DNA of 62,758 nt, taken from assembly GCA_945861765.1 (NCBI GenBank), contig CAMAWP010000006.1:1-62758 (forward strand). The letters are read 5' to 3'. Source of the DNA: Akkermansia muciniphila (GTDB lineage: Bacteria; Verrucomicrobiota; Verrucomicrobiia; Limisphaerales; SIBE01). Below, piece after piece: positions 46,461-54,299 of this stretch. Position 1 is the stretch's first letter. The number at the start of each line of letters is the position of its first letter. Under the pieces are notes generated by a model. That model was not told where the DNA came from. It saw only the letters and a list, made by a program, of their open reading frames with translations, and did no database searches. The position numbers and the translations under genes were made by a program.

Positions 46461-47951
46461 TCAGGCGACGGCGAGTTGCATGATTTGCTCCTGTGTCGCG
46501 CGGCGGGCGTCGGCGATTTCGCCAGTCACGCGGCCTTTGTGCATCACGAGGATGCGGTCGGCCATGCCGAGCACCTCGGGCAGTTCAGAGCTGATCATGA
46601 CGATGGATTTTCCGGCCAACACAAGCTCGTTCATCAGCAGGTAGATTTCGTATTTCGCGCCGACGTCGATGCCGCGGGTAGGCTCGTCAAACATTAGGAC
46701 GTCACAATTTCGAGCGAGCCATTTGGCCAGCACGACCTTTTGCTGATTTCCGCCCGAAAGATTGCCCGCGCGCTGCTCCTGATTCGGCGCCTTGATCCTG
46801 AGCTGGTCCACAAAGCGGGCGAAATGCTCGCGTTCCGAGCCGAGTTGCACGAAGCCGCGACGGGAGAGCCACGTGAGATTCGGCAGCCCAAAGTTTTCGC
46901 GGGCGGAGTGACCCAGCACGAGTCCCTGCAGCTTTCGATCTTCGGTGAGGAGACCGATCCCGGCCGCAATTGCATCTTGTGGAGAGCGGATGTCGAGGAC
47001 GATGCCATCGAGCCGGATTTCGCCCGCCTCGCGCGGATCGGCTCCAAAGATGAGCCGCACCGTTTCCGTGCGGCCCGCGCCTACAAGACCGGTAAGCGCG
47101 AGGATTTCGCCGCGGCGCACGACGAACGAGACATCGCGCACCGCGCGGCCTCGACGCAGGCCGGAGACTTGGAGCCGCGGCGCGCCAATGCGCCTAGAGC
47201 GCGCGGGGAATTCGTCCTTCAGCTCGCGACCGACCATCAGCTCGATCATCTCGTTGCGCGCGATCTGGGAGATGGGCCGTTCGCCCACGTTCTTGCCGTC
47301 GCGCAGGACGGTCACACGGTCGGCAATCGTGAAAATCTCATCGAGGCGATGACTGATGTAGATGATGCCGATGCCCTGACTCTTCAGGTCGGGTATGATT
47401 TCAAACAGCCGCTCCACTTCATGCGAAGTCAGAGCGGCACTCGGTTCATCCATGACAATGATGCGCGCATCGAAGGCGAGCGCCTTCGCGATTTCGACGA
47501 GCTGCCGCTGCGCCGTGGTGAGCCGCCGACAGGGCGCGTCCAGGTCGATCTCCACGCCGAGGCGTTTGAAAAGCGCCGCCGCGCGCTTGCGTTCCTGTTT
47601 TTGCGCCACGAACCCCGCGCGCGTCACCTCCTGGCCGAGGAAAATATTTTCCACCGCAGTGAGACCAGGGACCAGATTGAATTCCTGATAGATCACCGCC
47701 ACACCCGCAGAGCGTGAATCCTGCGGCGAGTGAATCGCAGTCTGGCGACCGCCAATCGTGACCGTGCCTTCATCTGCGTGATACGCGCCGCCGAGAACTT
47801 TCATCAACGTGCTCTTGCCCGCCCCGTTCTCTCCGAGTAGTGCGAGCACTTCGCCCGCGAGCAGGCTGAGGTCCACGCCGCGCAGCGCCTGCACGCCGGG
47901 AAAGGACTTCACGATGCCGCGCATCTCCAAGAGCGGCCCGGCGTCGCTCAT
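46461..47951 (-). CDS. Sugar ABC transporter ATPase (RbsA-like, duplicated domains)
   Basis: A 496-aa ATPase with two ABC domains. The first has Walker A GENGAGKSTLMKVLGG, the signature LTTAQRQLVEIAKAL and Walker B IIVMDEPSAALTSHE. The second has the degenerate GLVGAGRTETVRLIFG, signature NLSGGNQQKVVLAKWL and Walker B DVLMFDEPTRGIDVG. The start at 47951 is set by the ABC motif LLEMRGIVKSFPGVQAL; the open frame continues upstream into the next gene in a different context and is not used. It overlaps the AroE-like gene by 4 bp and precedes the permease by 4 nt. It powers import of the substrate caught by the lipoprotein at 48821. Confidence 0.95.
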   Translation of the reverse strand: MSDAGPLLEMRGIVKSFPGVQALRGVDLSLLAGEVLALLGENGAGKSTLMKVLGGAYHADEGTVTIGGRQTAIHSPQDSRSAGVAVIYQEFNLVPGLTAVENIFLGQEVTRAGFVAQKQERKRAAALFKRLGVEIDLDAPCRRLTTAQRQLVEIAKALAFDARIIVMDEPSAALTSHEVERLFEIIPDLKSQGIGIIYISHRLDEIFTIADRVTVLRDGKNVGERPISQIARNEMIELMVGRELKDEFPARSRRIGAPRLQVSGLRRGRAVRDVSFVVRRGEILALTGLVGAGRTETVRLIFGADPREAGEIRLDGIVLDIRSPQDAIAAGIGLLTEDRKLQGLVLGHSARENFGLPNLTWLSRRGFVQLGSEREHFARFVDQLRIKAPNQEQRAGNLSGGNQQKVVLAKWLARNCDVLMFDEPTRGIDVGAKYEIYLLMNELVLAGKSIVMISSELPEVLGMADRILVMHKGRVTGEIADARRATQEQIMQLAVA

Positions 47952-48799
47952 ACGCCCATGGCCGATTCGAGGGCCTTGCGCATGACCGCCACATCCGGGA
48001 TAAGGCCGGTCCAGTACTGCACGCCGACGATGCCCTGGTTCACGAGCATGCCGAGTCCGTCGATGGCGCGGCAGCCTTGCGCGGCGGCATCGTCGAGGAA
48101 GCGCGTGCGGACCGGGCTGAAAACCACGTCGGCCACGACCATGCCGGGTTTGAGTGAATTCAAATCGAGCGCGAGCCGCGCCTCCGGGGCGTACAGGCCG
48201 ATCGACGTGCCGTTGATCACGATGTCCGTGGTGGCGGGGACAGCGTAATCTCCGCGCCACACAACGAGTTCGGCGTCGAGCTTCAGCTTGTCGCGCAGTA
48301 GCCCGACGAGCTCCGCGCCCCGTGACTCTGAGCGGTTCACAATGGTGATTCGCTTGGTTCCCGCGAGACCAAGTTCCACGGCGATGGCCCGCGCGGCGCC
48401 TCCCGCTCCGAAGAGCACGACGGACTTTCCTTTTGGAGCGATCACGGACTCGAGCGATTTCAGGAATCCCTTGCCGTCGGTGTTCTCGCCGACGAGATTC
48501 TCGCCACGCCGGACGACGCAATTCACCGCACCCATCAACGCGGCGGATTCGCCCAGCCCGTCGAGATGTTGAATCACTGCGACCTTGTGCGGCAGGCTGC
48601 AATTGAAGCCGCGAAAGCCCATTGCCTTCGCGCCGCGCACGGCCGCGCCAAGGTTCGCGGGCGTGACCTCCATGTTGACGTAGCGCCAATGCAGACCGTG
48701 GTGCGCGAAGGCGGCCTCGATCATCGCCACGGTGGGATTGCCCGCCGCGCCCTGCGACATGGAGCCGACGAGTTCGTGAAGGAAGTTTCCTGCGCTCAT
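47948..48799 (-). CDS. AroE-like shikimate/quinate dehydrogenase homologue, divergent
   Basis: A 283-aa protein with the AroE fold. Substrate-binding half: NCSLPHK (position of catalytic Lys) and NTDGKGF (catalytic Asp). NADP-binding half: VLFGAGGAARAIAVELGLAG, then IVNRSESRGAELV and NGTSIGLYA. The N-terminal SxS motif that holds the shikimate carboxylate (HSLSP in AroE) is replaced by GSMSQGAAGNPTVAM. The gene lies inside the sugar ABC operon rather than with aromatic biosynthesis genes. It may oxidise a polyol or quinate-like compound brought in by the transporter. Housekeeping AroE is less likely. Confidence 0.82.
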   Translation of the reverse strand: MSAGNFLHELVGSMSQGAAGNPTVAMIEAAFAHHGLHWRYVNMEVTPANLGAAVRGAKAMGFRGFNCSLPHKVAVIQHLDGLGESAALMGAVNCVVRRGENLVGENTDGKGFLKSLESVIAPKGKSVVLFGAGGAARAIAVELGLAGTKRITIVNRSESRGAELVGLLRDKLKLDAELVVWRGDYAVPATTDIVINGTSIGLYAPEARLALDLNSLKPGMVVADVVFSPVRTRFLDDAAAQGCRAIDGLGMLVNQGIVGVQYWTGLIPDVAVMRKALESAMGV

Positions 48800-48820
48800 G
48801 AGTCAGTGGAGGTGTTCGCC

Positions 48821-49795
48821 CTACTTGAGTTCAGGATCCTTTTGCGCGTCCGCTTTGCGGTAGAGGCTCGTAGGAATGAGCATCTGAGGAGGCAGCGTCT
48901 CGCCCTTGGAGTGGCGGATGATCGCATCGACAATTTGAACGCCCATCTTGTCCGGGAATTGAATCGGGTCAGCGTAGATTTTGCCGTCCTTGATCGCCTG
49001 CTTGCCCTCCGGCTGACCATCGAAGCCAACGATCAGCACCTGCGTCTTGCCCGCCTTTTCCAATGCGGCCCGGGCACCGAGAGCCGCCGGATCGTTGATG
49101 GCAAAGATCCCGCGCAGATCGGCGTGCGCCTGCAACGCATCCTCCGCGGCCTTGTAGCCCATGTCCTTGGCCCCGCCGCTCTCGAGCTCCGTCACAATCT
49201 CGATCCTGGCTTTGCCGCCCGAATTGTGAGCGTCGATGATTTCCCGGAAGCCTTTCACCCGCAGGAGGCAGGACTCAGCCTGCTTGAAATGGAGCACGGC
49301 GATCTTCCCACCCGCCTCGCCCAGCGCCTCGATCATGGCGTGGCCTGCTTCCTTGCCGCCGCCGTAATTGTCGGTCGCGATCTGCGTCACGATCTTCACA
49401 CCAGGTTCGTTGCACGGAATGTCCACCGTGAAGACCGGGATGCCTGCTGCATTCGCCTCTTGAATCACCGGGATGATCGCTTTGGAATCGCACGGGCTCA
49501 GGACGATGGCGCTGACTTTCTTGACGATGAAATCCTTGATCTGATTGCCCTGCTTCGCGACGTCCTTGTCCCCGCTGACCACGATCGCCTCGTAGCCGCG
49601 CTTCCGGCCTTCCGCAGTGATGTTGTCGCCGATCACCTTGAAGAACGGGTTGTCGAGTGTGAGCAGCGACACGCCGATCGTGCCCTGCGGCTTGGCGCCG
49701 ATAGGCTGTGAAACTGTGGTGTTCGCGGGTTGATCACCGCACCCGGTCAGGAGCGCGAGCGTGCAGACAAGAAGAGCAAGAAGGGAAGGTTTCAT
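48821..49795 (-). CDS. Sugar-binding lipoprotein of ABC transporter (RbsB-like)
   Basis: A 324-aa periplasmic-binding lipoprotein. The signal peptide ends at a lipobox, LTGC, so Cys19 carries the lipid. The type I binding-protein fold shows IGVSLLTLDNPFFKVIGDNI, ISAIVLSP-like hinge segments (VSAIVLSPCDSKAI), GIPVFTVDIPC, ATDNYGGGKEAGHAMI and IFAINDPAALGARAAL. Such proteins bind monosaccharides, inositols or autoinducer-2. It is followed by the AroE-like gene (21-nt gap), so it belongs to the ABC operon and supplies the specificity. The actual ligand cannot be predicted. Confidence 0.94.
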   Translation of the reverse strand: MKPSLLALLVCTLALLTGCGDQPANTTVSQPIGAKPQGTIGVSLLTLDNPFFKVIGDNITAEGRKRGYEAIVVSGDKDVAKQGNQIKDFIVKKVSAIVLSPCDSKAIIPVIQEANAAGIPVFTVDIPCNEPGVKIVTQIATDNYGGGKEAGHAMIEALGEAGGKIAVLHFKQAESCLLRVKGFREIIDAHNSGGKARIEIVTELESGGAKDMGYKAAEDALQAHADLRGIFAINDPAALGARAALEKAGKTQVLIVGFDGQPEGKQAIKDGKIYADPIQFPDKMGVQIVDAIIRHSKGETLPPQMLIPTSLYRKADAQKDPELK

Positions 49796-49829
49796 GACAA
49801 GATGTTCTGAGTGTGGTTGATGGTTGGCT

Positions 49830-51062
49830 TTATAATTTTCCGGTCTTCAAAAACTCGTGGCGCACGGGCGCGGTGACGCGTTGGCCGGTGGTCGAGATAA
49901 ACGTCACTTTGCCCCGTGCAAATTCGAGGGTCCGCACGTTCTCAAAACCGGACGGGATCTTCGTCACACCCTCGATGTAGTTCACCGAGGTCGGTTTGAC
50001 GGCACTCAACTCGATGGCCGTGGCCACGCCCTCCTTGGTGAACAAGTTCTCGCGAGTCGAAGCGGCGATTCCGTCCGCGAAAAAGGCGGTGACATCTTCC
50101 AGCCCAAGACAGTTGTTGCGGCCATTCCACGGATGGCCGTGACGTCCATGATTCTCCATCCAGAATACCGTGCTGTTGAGCACCGAGGGATCTTTCAGTG
50201 CGAACCAGATGTAACCAGCCTCGGCGAACGTCGCGGTCGTCCAGGCGGGGCCTCCGGTTTTTTCCCACGGCTCGTGGGCGAGCTGGATGAGGTCCGCATA
50301 GCCGTAGCGCCCGGGCAGGCGCGTGAGGTCGGCATCCGGCGCACCTTTCCAGGCGGCGGGAACTTTCGTCAAATCGGTCCACTTGGCCCCCGGCAGCAGG
50401 GCCTGATACTCCCGTTGCTTGGGATCGCTGAACAGGCCTGGACACGTCATACCGAAACGGAACGCGCTCGTCGCGATGCGCACCGCGCCTTCCTTCTCCG
50501 GCATCGCCAGCGTCGCATGATGCCCGAGCGGGACGCGCCCGGCGAAGCCCTCGATGGTGTGCCGTGAATAAACAACGTTCTGCCCTTCCACCAGGGAGAG
50601 TTCCTTGCTAACGCGGCCTGGGCGCACCCTGGTTTCGATGCTTAGGGTGAGCGTCGTCACATCGCCCACCTTCCTTGAGCTGCTCAGCCGCCACGGATCG
50701 CCAACGATCTCTCCGTGAGGCGGATGTTTTTCGCCCGAGACGGCCTCGGAATTCCCCCCGAAGGGCAGGCAGAAGAAATCGCCACGCAAGGTGACCAAAA
50801 CTGGCGCGGGCATCTTGGATGGTTTCTCGTCCTGCCATGGGCTGATGTGGTAGGGCCGCACGGGTTGGGCGCTGTCGCGGAAAAAAGTGACCGGCGCCAT
50901 GTGACCGCCCAGTTTGGTCACGGCAACTTCCACTTGTTCGGTGCTCATGACGAAGCTGGGCTGTGAGTGGATGGTGCGCCGCTTCGCGCCATCCGCGGCG
51001 GAGGCGACGGCAGTGGCGGCCAAGAATGGCAGGATGACAGACAATAGTTTCTTGCGGCGCAT
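49830..51062 (-). CDS. Exported galactose-mutarotase-like protein
   Basis: A 410-aa protein with a signal peptide (KKLLSVILPFLAATAVASAAD). The body looks like the galactose mutarotase/aldose epimerase beta-sandwich: EVAVTKLGGHMAPVTFF near residue 45, a central VYSRHTIEGFAGRVPLGHH that could carry a catalytic His, and a late GYIWFALKDPSVLNSTVFWMEN. I do not recognise a specific family; DUF4432-like relatives are likely. It lies 34 nt before the lipoprotein gene and starts the ABC operon, so it may act on the imported sugar or its precursor. Confidence 0.7.
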   Translation of the reverse strand: MRRKKLLSVILPFLAATAVASAADGAKRRTIHSQPSFVMSTEQVEVAVTKLGGHMAPVTFFRDSAQPVRPYHISPWQDEKPSKMPAPVLVTLRGDFFCLPFGGNSEAVSGEKHPPHGEIVGDPWRLSSSRKVGDVTTLTLSIETRVRPGRVSKELSLVEGQNVVYSRHTIEGFAGRVPLGHHATLAMPEKEGAVRIATSAFRFGMTCPGLFSDPKQREYQALLPGAKWTDLTKVPAAWKGAPDADLTRLPGRYGYADLIQLAHEPWEKTGGPAWTTATFAEAGYIWFALKDPSVLNSTVFWMENHGRHGHPWNGRNNCLGLEDVTAFFADGIAASTRENLFTKEGVATAIELSAVKPTSVNYIEGVTKIPSGFENVRTLEFARGKVTFISTTGQRVTAPVRHEFLKTGKL

Positions 51063-51465
51063 GATTGAAAACGCTACGGCGCGCGGTCCGGCAAGGCAAT
51101 GCCAGATTCAATCCGTCTTCGCACGCGTGTTCACTCAACAAAATGGTCTTGGAGCGGGGAATTGAACACGGAGCGCTTGCGCCTACGCGTTGAGAGCGAT
51201 GGCCACGACGACGGATCACTAGCAGCCGCAGTTGCTAGATTGCGATGAGAAGCAGGTCGGGATCCCCTGGGATCTTAACGCGATCCTTCGCTCATTCAGC
51301 CCGAAACAAGCGTTTGAGGGCTGCCGCCACAGGCTGGTGGTTGCCGCAAAACGAACACGACTCAAGAGCCATTATCGATCAAGTGCGGAGGCTCAAGAAC
51401 CAAGTCTCTCGCAAGAACAGAGCTTGTCTCAGGACATTGTTTCGCATAATAACTCTCCATACAGC
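51063..51465. other. Divergent intergenic region between the ABC operon and a DUF1501 gene
   Basis: About 400 bp with no supported gene. On the + strand a promoter candidate precedes the DUF1501 start: TTGTCT (51424-51429), 17 nt, TAATAA (51447-51452), then 13 nt to the ATG. The region should also carry the promoter for the ABC operon on the minus strand, but no clear module is visible. Confidence 0.5.
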
Positions 51466-52812
51466 ATGCTAAAACTCTTCGGAGAATCCGGTGGTCGCCT
51501 GTGCGATGGAGTGTCGCGCAGGGATGTTTTGAAGATTGGCGGCCTAGCCTTCGGTGGTCTTTCCCTTCCACAACTGCTCCAGGCTGAGCAACTCGCGGGC
51601 ATTCGCAAGTCGCACAAGGCCGTGATCATGATTTACCTGGTCGGCGCGCCGCCGCACCAGGACATGTTCGATCTCAAGATGGACGCGCCTCTGGAGATTC
51701 GCGGCCCGCATCGCCCCGCGCGCACCAACGTCCCTGGCATCCAGATCTCCGAGCACATGCCGTATTGCGCGAAAATTATGGACAAACTCGTGCCCATTCG
51801 CACCATGTACGGCTCACCCAACGGCGATCACGACTCCTTCATCTGTTACACCGGACGGCAGGTCCCGAAACAGCCGCCCGGCGGCTGGCCTTCCATGGGC
51901 ACAGTGCTCTCCAAGCTGCAAGGCCAAACCGAAGCCTCAGTCCCGGCCTTCGTGGGCCTTGCCCCCAAGGCGGGTCATCCGCCCTACGGCTCGCCCGGCC
52001 ACCCAGGATTTCTAGGGCCCGCTCACTCCGCCTTTCGCCCGAACGGTCCGGGCATGGAGGATCTCAGCCTCAACGGCGTCACCCTCGATCGTCTGGCCGA
52101 TCGCAAGGCTCTACTGACGGGCTTCGATAACTTCCGCCGCGACGTGGATCGCAGCGGTGCGGTTGATGGGCTCGATTCTTTCCAGCAGCAGGCCTTCAAC
52201 ATCCTCACCTCGAGCAAGCTCATGGAAGCGCTCGACCTCAGCAGAGAGCCCGCCGCGGTGCGCGAGCGTTACGGCAAGGGCGACCCGAATAACTATGGCG
52301 ACGGCGCTCCGAGGAACTGCGAGCACTTCCTTATCGCCCGCCGTCTCGTCGAGGCCGGTGCCCGCTGCGTGACCTTGAATTTCGGCCGCTGGGATTTTCA
52401 CAGCAACAATCACAGCGAACTGCTCACGCATCTACCGCTTTTCGATCAAGCCATGAGCGCGCTCGTCGAGGACTTGCACGAGCGCGGGCTGGACAAGGAC
52501 GTGGCCGTGGTGGCCTGGGGCGAATTTGGACGCACCCCCCAAATCAATGCGGACGCCGGCCGCGATCACTGGCCGCAGGTCGGCTGCGCGCTGCTCGCCG
52601 GCGGCGGGATGAAGACTGGCCAGGTCATCGGCGCGACGGACCGGCTCGGCGGAGCAATTACAGACCGCGGCGTCCATTTCGGCGAAGTTTTCGCCACCCT
52701 TTACCACCAACTCGGCCTCGATCCGAATCGAATCACAGTGCCCGATCTCTCAGGCCGCCCACACTATCTGGTGGACGGATGGCAGCCGATGCGAGAATTG
52801 ATCTCGGGCTAG
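51466..52812 (+). CDS. Tat-exported DUF1501 protein, orphan (no PSD1 partner)
   Basis: A 448-aa protein from the ATG at 51466, where a Tat signal follows (SRRDVLKIGGLAFGGLSLPQ); the frame is open 78 codons upstream without family sense. Landmarks: IYLVGAPPHQDMFDLK, FSRPGG-type centre, WGEFGRTPQINADAG, GRDHWPQVGCALLAGGG and the tail TVPDLSGRPHYLVDG. It resembles the gene at 31706-33082 more than the PSD1-paired DUF1501 copies. It is transcribed away from the ABC operon and converges with a PSD1/DUF1501 pair. Confidence 0.93.
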   Translation: MLKLFGESGGRLCDGVSRRDVLKIGGLAFGGLSLPQLLQAEQLAGIRKSHKAVIMIYLVGAPPHQDMFDLKMDAPLEIRGPHRPARTNVPGIQISEHMPYCAKIMDKLVPIRTMYGSPNGDHDSFICYTGRQVPKQPPGGWPSMGTVLSKLQGQTEASVPAFVGLAPKAGHPPYGSPGHPGFLGPAHSAFRPNGPGMEDLSLNGVTLDRLADRKALLTGFDNFRRDVDRSGAVDGLDSFQQQAFNILTSSKLMEALDLSREPAAVRERYGKGDPNNYGDGAPRNCEHFLIARRLVEAGARCVTLNFGRWDFHSNNHSELLTHLPLFDQAMSALVEDLHERGLDKDVAVVAWGEFGRTPQINADAGRDHWPQVGCALLAGGGMKTGQVIGATDRLGGAITDRGVHFGEVFATLYHQLGLDPNRITVPDLSGRPHYLVDGWQPMRELISG

Positions 52813-52851
52813 TTAACCTCTCGAGCTAAACGGGATTATTTCGTGGCGCAT

Positions 52852-54294
52852 CTACGCCAGCACCCCCTCAACGACCTTTCCGGAAACATCCGTCAGCCGG
52901 TAATCCCGGCCAGAGTAACGGTAGGTGAGTTTTTCGTGATCAAGCCCCATCAGGTGCAGGATCGTCGCGTGGAAGTCGTGGACGTGAACGCGGTCTTCCA
53001 CTGCAGAACAGCCAAATTCATCGGTCGCTCCGTAGCTGAAACCCCTTTTCACCCCGCCTCCTGCGAGCCAATTGGTGTAGCCGTAGTGATCGTGGTCACG
53101 GCCCTTGGCTCCCTCGGAGGTCGGGGCGCGCCCGAATTCCCCACCCCAGACAAGGAGGGTGTCGTCGAAAAGTCCGCGCGCTTTCAGATCCTGAATCAAC
53201 GCGGCGATGCCTTGGTCGCAGGCTTTGGCCAGCTTGGCATGTCCGTCCACGATGTTTTCATGGCCGGTGTCCCAGGCGATGTCGTAGCCGTCGATGGAAA
53301 GTGAAAGTTGCACGACGCGTACGCCCTGCTCGATGAGCCGGCGTGAGAGCAGGCAGCCTTTCGCAAATTCGCTATCGCCGTAGAGATCCCGCGTGGCCGG
53401 CGATTCCTTGCTGATGTCGAACACCTCGGGCACGGAGAACTGCATCCGAAAAGCCATCTCCATCGCGGCGATTCCGGCTTCGAGATCCTGATCGCGTTCC
53501 AGGCGCGCGAGGTGCTTTTGATTGAGTTGCGCCAGGAGATCTACCTGCCGCCGCTGCTCGGGCGTGGAGAGGTGCGTGTTTTTCAGATTCCGCATCACCG
53601 CGTCCGGTTTCATCTCGGCGATGTTCACGTAGCTGCCGGCGTAAGCGCCGGGGAGGAAGGCGTTCCCCCAGTTCGCGAGCGTGCAACGCGGCTGCGCACG
53701 CGGAGACATGGCGACAAATCCTGGAAGATTCTGGTTCTCCGTGCCCAGTCCATAGACGAGCCACGAGCCCATGCTCGGCCGGTTCGGCTGCAACGCGCCG
53801 ACGTTCATCATCATCATCGCGCCGGCATGCTCAGGGATGTCCGTGTGCATCGAATGGATGAAGCTGATGTCGTCCACGCAACTGCCGACGTGCGGGAAAA
53901 TGTCGCTGACCCACTTACCGGTCCGCCCGTATTGCTTGAATGCAAACGGCGAGGGCATGAGCCCATTCCTTGTGTTGCGCAACGTTTTGCGGTTCACGAT
54001 CTCCGGGCGCTGGCCGATGTGTTTGGCAAGTTGCGGCTTGTAGTCAAACGTGTCCACCTGCGAAGGCCCGCCAGGCATGAAGAGCTGGATGACGCGCTTT
54101 GCTCGGGGCGCGAAATGAGGAGCCTTGGGCAGGAGCGGCGACGCGTCCACCGGAGCACCGAACGCGCGCGTCTGGTCGAGCAGTCCGGCCAGACCAATCA
54201 TGCCCATACCCGCGCCGAGGTGGCTAAGAAAATCCCGACGGGAATGGCTGATGGCGGCCCGGCGGAAAGCGGCTTGGTGTTCTTGAAATTGCAT
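52852..54294 (-). CDS. DUF1501 protein paired with PSD1
   Basis: A 480-aa protein from the ATG at 54294 with a Tat-type start (SRRDFLSHLGAGMGMIGLAG). Landmarks: VIQLFMPGGPSQVDTFDYK, SMGSWLVYGLGTENQNLPG, CLLSRRLIEQGVRVVQLS, WGGEFGRAPTSEG, GRDHDHYGYTNWLAGGG and the end LTYRYSGRDYRLTDVSGK. The start lies 5 nt after the PSD1 stop at 54300, so translation is probably coupled. The tail is the one repeated in the relic at 43438-43491. Confidence 0.94.
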   Translation of the reverse strand: MQFQEHQAAFRRAAISHSRRDFLSHLGAGMGMIGLAGLLDQTRAFGAPVDASPLLPKAPHFAPRAKRVIQLFMPGGPSQVDTFDYKPQLAKHIGQRPEIVNRKTLRNTRNGLMPSPFAFKQYGRTGKWVSDIFPHVGSCVDDISFIHSMHTDIPEHAGAMMMMNVGALQPNRPSMGSWLVYGLGTENQNLPGFVAMSPRAQPRCTLANWGNAFLPGAYAGSYVNIAEMKPDAVMRNLKNTHLSTPEQRRQVDLLAQLNQKHLARLERDQDLEAGIAAMEMAFRMQFSVPEVFDISKESPATRDLYGDSEFAKGCLLSRRLIEQGVRVVQLSLSIDGYDIAWDTGHENIVDGHAKLAKACDQGIAALIQDLKARGLFDDTLLVWGGEFGRAPTSEGAKGRDHDHYGYTNWLAGGGVKRGFSYGATDEFGCSAVEDRVHVHDFHATILHLMGLDHEKLTYRYSGRDYRLTDVSGKVVEGVLA

Positions 54295-54299
54295 GGCGG

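Noticed and set aside
47952-48689. N-terminal extension of the ABC ATPase
   Set aside because: It runs antiframe through the AroE-like gene; the ABC domain starts at 47951.
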